Assembly (NCBI GenBank): GCA_016840165.1
Contig: JAEOSU010000051.1
Location: forward strand, 223,090-287,089
Length of the DNA stretch: 64,000 nucleotides
Reading direction: 5' to 3'
DNA from: Promethearchaeota archaeon
GTDB lineage: Archaea > Asgardarchaeota > Lokiarchaeia > Sigyniarchaeales > SOKP01
Shown: in pieces, positions 45,426 to 53,796 of the stretch
Position numbering within the stretch: position 1 is the first letter of the stretch
Layout: each line of letters opens with the position of its first letter
The notes under the pieces: model-generated
What the model was told of the DNA's origin: nothing
Databases searched by the model: none
What the model saw: the letters and a program-made list of their open reading frames with translations, nothing else
Position numbers and translations under genes: made by a program

Positions 45426-47684
45426 TTATCTGTATATATCTTCAACAATTTTAATCGATTTTTTATAAGATTGTTTTGCTTTATCGGCACCCTTCTTTAC
45501 TTTTTCAATTGCTCTTTCAAACTCTTCTTGGGATATTTTAAATTTCATATAAGAATTTGGGTCTGTTACGTCTACATTAATATCGAAGACTCCCCTTCTA
45601 ATTGCCAATATGGCAGCTTCTTCACAAACTCCTTTGATATCTGCACCTGTATACCCTTCCAATTGCTCTGCTAATGTTTCAATATTTATATTTTTATCAA
45701 TTGGACGATCTTTTAAGTGAATGTTTAATATTTCTATTCGAGAGTTTTTATTTGGTAATGGGATTTCAATATGCCTACCAAATCTACCGGATCGTAATAA
45801 CGCAGGATCTAATAAATCTGGCCGATTAGTAGCTGCAATTAGGATGACATCCCGTAAATCTTCTAATCCATCCATCTCCGTAAGAAGTTGAGCTACAACT
45901 TGCTCAATTACTCTTGAACCAGAAGATTCAGAGCGCCGTGAAGCAATTGCATCTATCTCATCAAAAAAAATAATACATGGTGCTGCGGCTCTCGCCTTCC
46001 GGAAAACTTCCCGTACTGCTTTAGCACTTTCTCCAACCCATTTAGAAAGGAATTCTGGTCCCTTAACTGAAATAAAATTGATTTCGGTTTCATGAGCCAG
46101 TGCTTTTGCTAATAAAGTTTTTCCTGTACCTGGGAGCCCAAACATTAAAATCCCATTTGGTGGTTCAGATTTCATATATCCATAAAAGCCACGGTATTTT
46201 AAAGGCCACTCAATTATTTCTCTTAATTGTTGCTTCGCGTCTTCTAATCCACCAATATCATCCCATGTTTCCCTTGGTTGAGTTATTAAAACCTCTCTTA
46301 ATGCTGACGGTTCAACGCTACTTAATGCATCATTAAAGTGTTCCATTTTTATTTTTAATTGAACTAATACATCTTCGGGGATGGGTTTATCTAAATCAAT
46401 TTCTGGAATGATTTCTCTTATAGCAAGCATCGCTGCTTCTTTACAGAGTGCTTTAATATCCGCTCCGATAAATCCATGCGTTTTTTCCGCAATTTCTTTG
46501 AGGTTTATTTCAGCATCTAATGGGATTCCTCTAGTGTGAATTAATAATATCTCATAGCGACCATTTGTATCAGGAACTTTTATTTCAATTTCTCTATCAA
46601 ACCTACCTGGTCGTCTTAAGGCAATATCAACATTATTTATTTTATTTGTGGCGGCGATAACAATAATTTCTCCACGTGTTTCTAAACCATCCATTAATGA
46701 TAGTAATTGAGCCACGATTCGTGATTCTACTAGACTTTTTCCCTCTTCTCTCTTAGGTGCAATCGAATCTAATTCATCCAAAAATATTATTGAAGGAGCC
46801 TGTTCTTTTGCTTCTTCGAATACTTTACGGAGATTCTCCTCACTCTGTCCAAAAAACTTACTCATTATCTCTGGTCCACTTATACTTATAAAATGAGCGT
46901 CCGTCTCAGATGCAACCGCTTTAGCCAACAAAGTCTTTCCCGTTCCAGGAGGTCCATATAATAATACACCTTTAGGAGGTTCGACTCCTATTCGTTCAAA
47001 AAGTTCAGGATGACGAATTGGAAGTTCAATTATTTCTCGAATTTTTTGAATTGTTCCTTCTAATCCTCCAATATCCTCATATGTTACTTTTTCACGTATC
47101 TTTTGTAGTTTTTTTTCAATATCACTTATTTGTTCATATTTAACGATAGTACTTTTTGAAATATTCGATTTTTGAATTTGATCCGTGAACACAATTTTAG
47201 TATCCAGATTAATGGTTACAGCTTCCGTTTTTGGAGTATAGTCTACTACCGCTAAATCAATTCTATGTGCCATTGCATAGAAACTAAGATTATCACCCAT
47301 CGTTATAACTCGATTTTCCAATTTTCTAGCTAATGCTTGCGGATCTCGAGGGACTAATGAAGAATTTAACCCTGCAAACGTAATACTCTTCGCAGGACTG
47401 GCATCAATCTTTTTAATCTCCACTAAATCATCTATTGAGGCATTTAGGTTCCTTCGTAAACTAGGATCCATTCGAATAACAAAAATTCCTTTATCTTCAC
47501 TCCTTCCTGTCGATAATATTGCAACAGTTTTTTTATTAATTATTGGATGGTTAATTCTAATGATATCACCAACTTTCAAATCTAATTCTAAAATAACATC
47601 GGGATCAATTCTTACTATTCCTCTACCCGCATCTTCTTTAAAGGCATCTTTTACTCTTAACTTATATTTAGGCGCTTCATTCAT
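45426..47684 (-). CDS. cdc48: CDC48/VAT-type AAA+ ATPase
   Basis: 752 residues. The N-terminal double-psi beta barrel (1-190, [13 protein letters not shown]) is followed by two AAA domains. D1 has GPPGTGKT at 244-251, [12 protein letters not shown] and [13 protein letters not shown]2 has GLPGTGKT at 516-523, [12 protein letters not shown] and [13 protein letters not shown]2 shows small departures from consensus (Pro to Leu in Walker A, PGRFD to SGRFG). The protein unfolds and extracts substrates for proteolysis. It is preceded by AAGGAGGG and is the last gene of the run TraB-like, TraB-like, mtdB, cdc48, 75 bases after mtdB. Confidence 0.95.
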   Translation of the reverse strand: MNEAPKYKLRVKDAFKEDAGRGIVRIDPDVILELDLKVGDIIRINHPIINKKTVAILSTGRSEDKGIFVIRMDPSLRRNLNASIDDLVEIKKIDASPAKSITFAGLNSSLVPRDPQALARKLENRVITMGDNLSFYAMAHRIDLAVVDYTPKTEAVTINLDTKIVFTDQIQKSNISKSTIVKYEQISDIEKKLQKIREKVTYEDIGGLEGTIQKIREIIELPIRHPELFERIGVEPPKGVLLYGPPGTGKTLLAKAVASETDAHFISISGPEIMSKFFGQSEENLRKVFEEAKEQAPSIIFLDELDSIAPKREEGKSLVESRIVAQLLSLMDGLETRGEIIVIAATNKINNVDIALRRPGRFDREIEIKVPDTNGRYEILLIHTRGIPLDAEINLKEIAEKTHGFIGADIKALCKEAAMLAIREIIPEIDLDKPIPEDVLVQLKIKMEHFNDALSSVEPSALREVLITQPRETWDDIGGLEDAKQQLREIIEWPLKYRGFYGYMKSEPPNGILMFGLPGTGKTLLAKALAHETEINFISVKGPEFLSKWVGESAKAVREVFRKARAAAPCIIFFDEIDAIASRRSESSGSRVIEQVVAQLLTEMDGLEDLRDVILIAATNRPDLLDPALLRSGRFGRHIEIPLPNKNSRIEILNIHLKDRPIDKNINIETLAEQLEGYTGADIKGVCEEAAILAIRRGVFDINVDVTDPNSYMKFKISQEEFERAIEKVKKGADKAKQSYKKSIKIVEDIYR

Positions 47685-47759
47685 AGAATTTCCCTCCTTC
47701 TAATCATAGTTAAATTAATTAAAAAAAATAAAATAATTAAAAATATAAAATTCTATCAT

Positions 47760-48743
47760 CTATTTTTTGAGAAGTTCAGTTGCTACATTGAACGCATGTT
47801 GATAATCAAAGATTTTTAGACCTTTAGTTTTAGCAGCCTCTTTCAATATTTCAGCCTCTGAATTAGCTTTCAATCTTCCCAATGCTAATGCTCCTATCCC
47901 AAAAATTCCAGGATATATCTCATCATTTTTGTGTTTTGGTTTAATCCCCTCAATTCCATATGGTGGGACTAGATTAATATCAACAGCTAACTTTTTTCCT
48001 GTTAATTTTTGCATCCATTCTTCGGATAAAATTTCCACTCCCGCTGCAGCAAGTGACCAAATAATGTCCGCTTCTTGAGCTATCTCAAATCGTTCTTCAA
48101 ATGCTGGAGCAAAAACACCGTTGATCTTTATTGCTTCTTCACCTGCCTCTTCAGTTAATTCCTTAGCTAAATTTTCGATAAATTCTTCACTGGATTTATC
48201 CCATGTTTCTACTATAGAGGTATTACAACCAATTTTTGCCGCTAAAATAGCTGCTATTCTTGCTACTGGACCCGCACCAAAAATGACAACTTTTTTCCCT
48301 TTCAAATCATTTATTCCATGCTTTCTATTTGCGATATCAATTGTCATTGCTACCACCGCAGATGCCGTCGTATGAGATCCACGCGGATCAATGACTATAG
48401 GGCATTCAAATGGAGGTACTAATGACTTCTTTACGGCCTTCGCTATCTTTTCACCCTCTTTAACGTCAGATCCTCCTATAAAGAAAGTAGTGGGAGCGTT
48501 TGGTTTACGGGAAAAGATTGCATCTTGCACAAGTTTTGGAACATAATCCGCTTTCATTTTACTGACAGGTACCACGATATCAAAACCTGCATCATAGGCC
48601 ATATTTATATCAAATGGAGAGGCATTTTCATCAGTATCAAAAAAATAACAAATTTTATCAAAATTATCTTGCTTCTTAATGAAAATGGGGGTTAGCTCAA
48701 TGATAGATTTTCCCAATATACTTTTTGTTTTTCTTTCGACCAT
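47760..48743 (-). CDS. mtdB: NAD(P)-dependent methylene-tetrahydromethanopterin dehydrogenase
   Basis: About 327 residues matching MtdB. The N-terminal domain begins ICYFFDTDENASPFDINMAYDAG. FFIGGSDVKEGEKIAKAVKK and DPRGSHTTASAVVAM follow, and the Rossmann motif is VVIFGAGPVARIAAILAA. It interconverts methylene- and methenyl-H4MPT with NAD(P). This shows that one-carbon units are carried on H4MPT, as in Wood-Ljungdahl-type metabolism. ATG at 48743 is preferred over a TTG nine bases earlier. It is operonic with two TraB-like genes upstream and cdc48 downstream. Confidence 0.88.
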   Translation of the reverse strand: MVERKTKSILGKSIIELTPIFIKKQDNFDKICYFFDTDENASPFDINMAYDAGFDIVVPVSKMKADYVPKLVQDAIFSRKPNAPTTFFIGGSDVKEGEKIAKAVKKSLVPPFECPIVIDPRGSHTTASAVVAMTIDIANRKHGINDLKGKKVVIFGAGPVARIAAILAAKIGCNTSIVETWDKSSEEFIENLAKELTEEAGEEAIKINGVFAPAFEERFEIAQEADIIWSLAAAGVEILSEEWMQKLTGKKLAVDINLVPPYGIEGIKPKHKNDEIYPGIFGIGALALGRLKANSEAEILKEAAKTKGLKIFDYQHAFNVATELLKK

Positions 48744-48785
48744 TATTTTCAACTCTTTTTTGCTATTTTAAATTTAATAATTAAA

Positions 48786-49517
48786 TTATTTAGTAATATC
48801 AATTTCAACTTCCTTTTCCAGTTCTTCTTCCACTTCTTCTGTTTTTATCGTTCGTTTTATTTTCACTTGCTCAGATTCGATTCCTAAGTCCTTTGTTAAC
48901 TTTTCAATTCCATCAAAGTGGCGAGGATCGCATATAAATAAAGCCTTTAGCTTCTTTTCATTTATCTCGCGTGCTAGATTTAGGATATTCATCATCATCC
49001 ATGCTTCTCTTACTTTATAACGAACTTCATCTTCTTGAGTATTATAATCTTTTTGCATATATTCTTTCCATAGTACTAATTGCTGAAAAAATTCATCCTT
49101 TTCAGGATTTTTACCCTGGTTCTTAATTATATCACGAATTCTGTTTTCAAGATTTTGGATCATCGAACGATGTTCATCTAACGCAGAAGATAAATATAAT
49201 TCAGCATTTTCTGAAATATCTGCATGTTTGAAAGGAATCTTATATTTTGCAAACAATGCTTCTAGTGGATCATTTTGATTTAATCCATTATCCCAAGAAT
49301 TTGGTTTCTCTTCAACTGCGAAATTAGGCCTATATTTTTCTATTAACGATTCAATCAGTTGCAAATACTCTTTCGAAATTAAATGGAGATTCCATATAAG
49401 ATCGTCTTTTACTTCTTTCGGTACTTCAAACCACCAGTCGATAGGAAACTCACTTTCGACCATTATTAATTTTAAATACTTATCCTTTAAAGGTTTTAAT
49501 TCTAACACTTCTGGCAT
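48786..49517 (-). CDS. TraB/PrgY-like protein, paralogue 1
   Basis: 243 residues, not firmly assigned. It starts PEVLELKPLKDK and contains LISKEYLQLIESLIEKYRPNFAVEE, a helical middle and WMMMNILNLAREINEKKLKALFICDPRHFDGIEKL. The last part has the layout of TraB-type proteins, where a strand with HxxG lies near the C-terminus. The C-terminal tail is Glu/Lys-rich. It shares its N-terminus and domain order with the gene 21 bases upstream, indicating a tandem duplication. It precedes mtdB by about 40 bases, so a C1 or redox-linked role is possible. Confidence 0.5.
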   Translation of the reverse strand: MPEVLELKPLKDKYLKLIMVESEFPIDWWFEVPKEVKDDLIWNLHLISKEYLQLIESLIEKYRPNFAVEEKPNSWDNGLNQNDPLEALFAKYKIPFKHADISENAELYLSSALDEHRSMIQNLENRIRDIIKNQGKNPEKDEFFQQLVLWKEYMQKDYNTQEDEVRYKVREAWMMMNILNLAREINEKKLKALFICDPRHFDGIEKLTKDLGIESEQVKIKRTIKTEEVEEELEKEVEIDITK

Positions 49518-49538
49518 TTATAATCCCCTCATTATATT

Positions 49539-50156
49539 TTAAAAAATTACATTTTGAATAATATGCTTTTTATTATAGGACACAACTTTCACTCCTAATT
49601 CTCTTAAATTTTTTGTTATTTCTGGGCAAATTTCCTCACAAATATCTTCTTGGACAAAATGAACAAATACAATAACATTCTTGTCATAGGATGCTGCTAA
49701 ATCTAACATTTTTTTAACTATCCATTGGGGTCTTAGTTGTAAACTAAGAAAGTTCTCCTTTTCCTGAATCTCGACTCCTAGCATATCTATCCAATTTTTC
49801 AAACTAAGTCCTTTGTATGATTCCTTATCTTTCATGCTTTCATATTCTTCAAATAATTCTGTTTGAAGTTGCTGTTTTTCTATAATTTCTTGATATAAAT
49901 ATCCCATTGCATAATCTGGGATATCTACTTGAAAGTAAGGAATGTTCAGTTTCTCTAATGTTTGTGCAAAAGGAGTTTTACTAAATTCCCTCATGATTAC
50001 TTGAAAGTCAACCGTTACAAAATTAACGCCATTCTTCTTTAAAAATACTATTAATTTTGATGGATCCATATCCTGAAAGTATTTAGCATTCTCTTTTGAG
50101 CTAATAAATGCTGTAATTTTCCTTTTTTTTATTGGTTTTAATTCTAAAACTTCCAT
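49539..50156 (-). CDS. TraB/PrgY-like protein, paralogue 2
   Basis: About 205 residues. It shares with its neighbour the start EVLELKPIKK, the segment PYFQVDIPDYAMGYLYQEI (PFKHADISENAELYL in paralogue 1) and a C-terminal WIVKKMLDLAASYDKNVIVFVHF. It lacks the RHFDG segment and the acidic tail. The ATG at 50156 is chosen because GAGGTG lies nine bases before it; the TTG 21 bases upstream has none. First gene of the minus-strand operon, divergent from the Hdr-hydrogenase operon. Confidence 0.5.
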   Translation of the reverse strand: MEVLELKPIKKRKITAFISSKENAKYFQDMDPSKLIVFLKKNGVNFVTVDFQVIMREFSKTPFAQTLEKLNIPYFQVDIPDYAMGYLYQEIIEKQQLQTELFEEYESMKDKESYKGLSLKNWIDMLGVEIQEKENFLSLQLRPQWIVKKMLDLAASYDKNVIVFVHFVQEDICEEICPEITKNLRELGVKVVSYNKKHIIQNVIF

Positions 50157-50492
50157 TTTTTTATACACCTCATTCAAATTGGTTTTTTAAGAGAAAGGTT
50201 ATCTAAGTTGATAATCCTCTTGTCAAAATAAAAAGAATTTGATAAGAAAAATTTCTGATATTTTGATAATTCTATTAATCAAAACTTCAAATCGTACAAT
50301 TTTTCTTGTTATATCAAAAATCTACATTCCCTTGCCCAAAGTTGATAATCAATTTTTTGAATTCAAAAAGGTCATGATCAATTTCAGACAAATTTAAATA
50401 GTTGGGTAACAATCATTATCATGGAGAAAAATAAATTTGTCAAAATAATAAACTAACAAAAAAGATAATCAAAAAAAAGGTGGGGGGATTGT
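50157..50492. promoter_or_regulatory. Divergent promoter region between the mtdB/cdc48 and hdr/hydrogenase operons
   Basis: About 335 bases without a gene. It holds the direct repeat AAGTTGATAATC (50205-50216 and 50339-50350). The nested palindrome described separately lies between its two copies. It ends in GGTGGGGGG, the ribosome binding site of the hdrA-like gene. Together these suggest a shared control region for two operons. Confidence 0.55.
50244..50307. repeat. Nested palindromic element, copy 2
   Basis: The outer arms AAGAAAAATT (50244-50253) and AATTTTTCTT (50298-50307) enclose a perfect inner inverted repeat TTTTGAT (50261-50267)/ATCAAAA (50278-50284). Size and layout match copy 1 at 45.3 kb within one base (64 against 63). 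The 19 bases at 50236-50254 are identical to copy 1. It sits mid-way in the divergent promoter. Confidence 0.55.
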
Positions 50493-50495
50493 ATT
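50479..50495 (+). promoter_or_regulatory. Ribosome binding site followed by an ATT start (hdrA-like gene)
   Basis: GGTGGGGGG (50479-50487) is followed after five bases by ATT at 50493 in the hdrA frame. The in-frame stop is at 50466, and the first standard start (TTG, 50514) lies inside the first HTH helix without any ribosome binding site. Confidence 0.5.
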
Positions 50496-53036
50496 ACGGA
50501 AATTTATTCAATCTTGTCACATCCCTTTCGTAGGAAAATTCTTTTCATATTAGAAAAAGAAGGCTTTATTCCCTATACAGATTTAATGGAGAGGTTAGGG
50601 GTAGATCAAACGGGTCAATTGAACTTTCATTTAAAAAAACTTGGTTCTCTCATCGATAAAGATAAAAAGTCTTATTTCTTGACAGAGGACGGAAAGAGAG
50701 TCCTTAAATTAATCAATGTCAATAAGCGTATCCTTTCTGGGGAAGATCTTGAATATTTAGGAAAGAAGGGAAGTGAAATTAACCGTATTGGAGTAATTAT
50801 ATGCAATTGCAATACAGAAATATCCAATGTAATAAACATTAATGCATTAGAGCATTATATTGAAAAGTTAGATGGGGTAGTTTCTGTTAATGTTTTTGAC
50901 AATTTATGTCAAGAAAAAAACTTAAATAAAATAACTAGCTGGACTAAAGATAATTTTTTAAATAAAATCGTGATAGCCGCATGTTCACCAAAAACCCATC
51001 AGAATATTTTTGAACGAATTTTTAAGGGGATAATTGAACGGGCTAATATTGAAATAGCTAATATTAGAGAGCAATGTTGTTGGGTACATCATTCAAATGA
51101 TCAACAATTTGATCCATTATTAGCATTAAAGAAAGCGCAACTGCTCGTTGAAGCTGCAGTTGAGCGGATCAAAATGCAAAAGAAGATATTAATTAAAACA
51201 GTCGAGGTTGAAAAAAGTTGTGCGATATTGGGTGGTGGTATTGCAGGTATGACTTTAGCATTGAATCTTTCCTCTGCTGGCATTAAAGTATATCTTATTG
51301 AAAATTCACCAACTTTAGGAGGAAAGATAGCTAGATGGTATCGGGTTTCTAATATGGGTGATTGTTCAATTTGCTTTACTTCAGAGCTCATAGGTGAAAT
51401 TGTTAAAGAAAAGAACATTGAAATTTTTACTAATACTGAAGTTGAAATGGTCTCTGGAGATGTAGGAAATTTCACTCTAAATTTACTAAAAAAACCCCGA
51501 TTTGTTGACGAAAAGAAGTGTACAGGATGTAAACAATGTATAAGTGTATGTGCCAAACAAAAAGTGGATGATTATGAATTTGGACTGAATAACTGTAAAA
51601 TTATTCATTTTCCCTTCCAAAACTGCTATCCATATGCTCCGATAATCAATGAAGATGATGTCAAAAGCTGTTTAGATTGTAGAATTTGCGAAAGGGTATG
51701 TATTAATAATGCCATTGATTTAAATCAGAAACCTGAAGAGATACAAATCAAGGTAGGGGCAAAGGTTATAGCTATAGGGGCTGATCTTTATAATAAATTA
51801 GATGAATATCATTATAATCCTAAAAAAGATATTATAACGAATGCTCAATTCGAACGCCTTTTATCCGCTGATGGGATAACAGAAGGTAATTTGATTCGTT
51901 TGTCAGATGGAAAACCTATCAAATCAATCTCAATTATCCAAGAGGTTGGACCGTCATCTTATCTTACAGAATATTCGGAAATTTTGGCAAAGAAGTATAT
52001 TGAAGATATTAAAATAAAAAGTCCCGATTGCGAGGTAAACGTTTTTTATGATTTAAGTAAGTTAAAAGACAAAAATGAAGTTTTGTTGCGAACAACTAAT
52101 CCAAGTTTTATGTATGCCAATAGCTTATCTATTGCATCCAATAAACATCTAAATTATGTAATTGCAGATAATATAGAATTTCCAAGCGATTTGATCGTAT
52201 TAAATGTTAAATATGTGCCAAATAAAGATTTAAAGATTCTTCGTAGATTTATGGACTTTACATTAATGGACGATGGGTTTATGAGTGAAGAAACATTAGC
52301 CTCAGGGATATATGGTATTGGTACGATATTTGGTCCCTTAAGTTATCAATCAACCATCTCAACTACAAATAGGGTTGCCCTAAAAGTAATTTCTTTGCTA
52401 CTTAATGAATATTTAATAGCTGAATTCACTGGAATTGAAATCAATGAAGATAAATGCGGATTATGCGGATTATGCGTTAAATCCTGTCCCTATAATGCTA
52501 TAAGTATCGAATCAGATAAAATTACTATCGATAAATTCAAATGCAAGGGATGCGGGACCTGTGCAAGTGTATGTCCTACTAATGCTATTGAAATGAATAT
52601 CGATACCTCAAAAAAGATTATGAAGACTATTGAAATATATTCAAAATTCAATAAAGGTCCAAAAATTATAGCTTTTTGTTGCCAATCATGTGGTTATGCT
52701 GCAGCTGATGATGCAGGTCTTAAAAAGGAAATCTATCCTCCCCATATTTTTGTTGTACGCATACCATGTACAGGGCGGTTAGATACGGAATTTATCTTTA
52801 AATCATTTGAGATGGGATTTGATGGAGTGATGGTGATAGGCTGTAGAAAAGATGCTTGTAGATATATCGATGGTATAGAAAAAGCAAAGCAGAGAGTTCA
52901 GTTATTAAAAAAGATATTAGAACCAAAATTTAGAAATAGGATTATTTTAATGAATTTAAATGCCGTTGAAGGCCATAAATTCGCTGAAACGGCTAATAAA
53001 TTTTATAATCTTTTAAATGAGGTGGCTAAAAATTAA
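50493..53036 (+). CDS. hdrA: Winged-helix - HdrA - MvhD fusion (heterodisulfide reductase subunit A-like)
   Basis: About 848 residues (840 from the TTG at 50514). An N-terminal ArsR-like winged helix (1-85: YSILSHPFRRKILFILEKEG, LNFHLKKLGSLI) is followed by the HdrA N-domain (IGVIICNCNTE). The FAD/NAD domain has GGGIAGMTLAL at about 247. A Cys-rich ferredoxin region follows (CTGCKQCISVCAK at 343; CLDCRICERVC), and two [4Fe-4S] sets lie near 655 and 686 (CGLCGLCVKSCP, CKGCGTCASVCP). A fused MvhD electron-transfer domain (FCCQSCGYAAAD near 729) ends the protein. HdrA is the flavin electron-bifurcating core. The adjacent hydrogenase genes supply electrons; HdrB and HdrC are not in the window. 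The DNA-binding domain on HdrA is unusual. The likely start is ATT. Confidence 0.9.
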   Translation: MTEIYSILSHPFRRKILFILEKEGFIPYTDLMERLGVDQTGQLNFHLKKLGSLIDKDKKSYFLTEDGKRVLKLINVNKRILSGEDLEYLGKKGSEINRIGVIICNCNTEISNVININALEHYIEKLDGVVSVNVFDNLCQEKNLNKITSWTKDNFLNKIVIAACSPKTHQNIFERIFKGIIERANIEIANIREQCCWVHHSNDQQFDPLLALKKAQLLVEAAVERIKMQKKILIKTVEVEKSCAILGGGIAGMTLALNLSSAGIKVYLIENSPTLGGKIARWYRVSNMGDCSICFTSELIGEIVKEKNIEIFTNTEVEMVSGDVGNFTLNLLKKPRFVDEKKCTGCKQCISVCAKQKVDDYEFGLNNCKIIHFPFQNCYPYAPIINEDDVKSCLDCRICERVCINNAIDLNQKPEEIQIKVGAKVIAIGADLYNKLDEYHYNPKKDIITNAQFERLLSADGITEGNLIRLSDGKPIKSISIIQEVGPSSYLTEYSEILAKKYIEDIKIKSPDCEVNVFYDLSKLKDKNEVLLRTTNPSFMYANSLSIASNKHLNYVIADNIEFPSDLIVLNVKYVPNKDLKILRRFMDFTLMDDGFMSEETLASGIYGIGTIFGPLSYQSTISTTNRVALKVISLLLNEYLIAEFTGIEINEDKCGLCGLCVKSCPYNAISIESDKITIDKFKCKGCGTCASVCPTNAIEMNIDTSKKIMKTIEIYSKFNKGPKIIAFCCQSCGYAAADDAGLKKEIYPPHIFVVRIPCTGRLDTEFIFKSFEMGFDGVMVIGCRKDACRYIDGIEKAKQRVQLLKKILEPKFRNRIILMNLNAVEGHKFAETANKFYNLLNEVAKN
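53019..53034 (+). promoter_or_regulatory. Ribosome binding site followed by an ATT start (hydrogenase small subunit)
   Basis: GAGGTGG (53019-53025) lies six bases before ATT at 53032, inside the end of the hdrA-like gene. Starting there gives the family's normal N-terminus; the ATG at 53017 lies before the ribosome binding site. Confidence 0.5.
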
Positions 53037-53796
53037 AGTAAAAGTCATCATCGAATCTTTAACTTCTTGTAGTGGATGTATTTTAACATTGCTTTCATTA
53101 GATGTGTTTCCTCAATTTTTAGAAAGAACTGAAATTACTTATTTTCCATTTATATCAGATAAAAAAGAATTTGTAAAGTCAGACATAGCCCTAGTCGAGG
53201 GATGTGTTTCAGAAGCATCTCAAATAGAAACTTTAAAGACTATACGTAAAAATTCTGTAAAATTGTGTGCACTAGGAACTTGTGCTGCATTTGGAGGTAT
53301 TATGGGGCTTTCGAAAAGAAAAAAATCGGATCCAATTTCAAAATTTGTAGATGTCGATTATGTAATTCCAGGTTGTCCTCCTCCTATTAACTTATTAGGA
53401 AATGCTTTAATGGATCTTGTCGAAAATAAACCTATAAAGTTACCAGAAAAGAATATGTGTTATTCTTGCCCCTTGAAGGGGGAAATGAAAAAAAACCTTA
53501 ATACGCCAATCTTAAGACTTTTCCCTCAGAATTCTAAATTGAACTCAAAAGAAAATGAACAAGAATGTTTTTTAAAAAGAGGAATATTATGTTTAGGTCC
53601 CATAACTCGAGAAGGATGTGATCACAAATGTATTGAACTGGGTATTCCATGTGAAGGATGTTTAGGACCTGTTTCCAAAGATTATACCTCCAATCTAATT
53701 AATTTTTTAAGTCTAGTACCTCTTTCGAATAAATTGAAACGATATTCTGGTATCTTTAATCGATTTTCAAAACCGGTATTAAAGAGGTGTTCATAA
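53032..53796 (+). CDS. mvhG: [NiFe] hydrogenase small subunit, MvhG-like
   Basis: About 255 residues. It transfers electrons from the NiFe site through Fe-S clusters. The proximal cluster Cys are seen in SLTSCSGC, GTCAAFGG and PGCPPP. The C-terminal ferredoxin-like part has CLGPITREGCDHKC and GIPCEGCLGP, as in MvhG/FrhG of group 3 hydrogenases. Starting at ATT 53032 gives KVKVIIESLTSCSGC, the standard N-terminal length. The gene overlaps the hdrA-like stop by a few bases and precedes the large subunit directly. Confidence 0.9.
   Translation: MKVKVIIESLTSCSGCILTLLSLDVFPQFLERTEITYFPFISDKKEFVKSDIALVEGCVSEASQIETLKTIRKNSVKLCALGTCAAFGGIMGLSKRKKSDPISKFVDVDYVIPGCPPPINLLGNALMDLVENKPIKLPEKNMCYSCPLKGEMKKNLNTPILRLFPQNSKLNSKENEQECFLKRGILCLGPITREGCDHKCIELGIPCEGCLGPVSKDYTSNLINFLSLVPLSNKLKRYSGIFNRFSKPVLKRCS

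Noticed and set aside
53017..53019. ATG at 53017 as the start of the hydrogenase small subunit
   Set aside because: The ribosome binding site GAGGTGG lies after this ATG. Starting here adds five residues not normal for the family.
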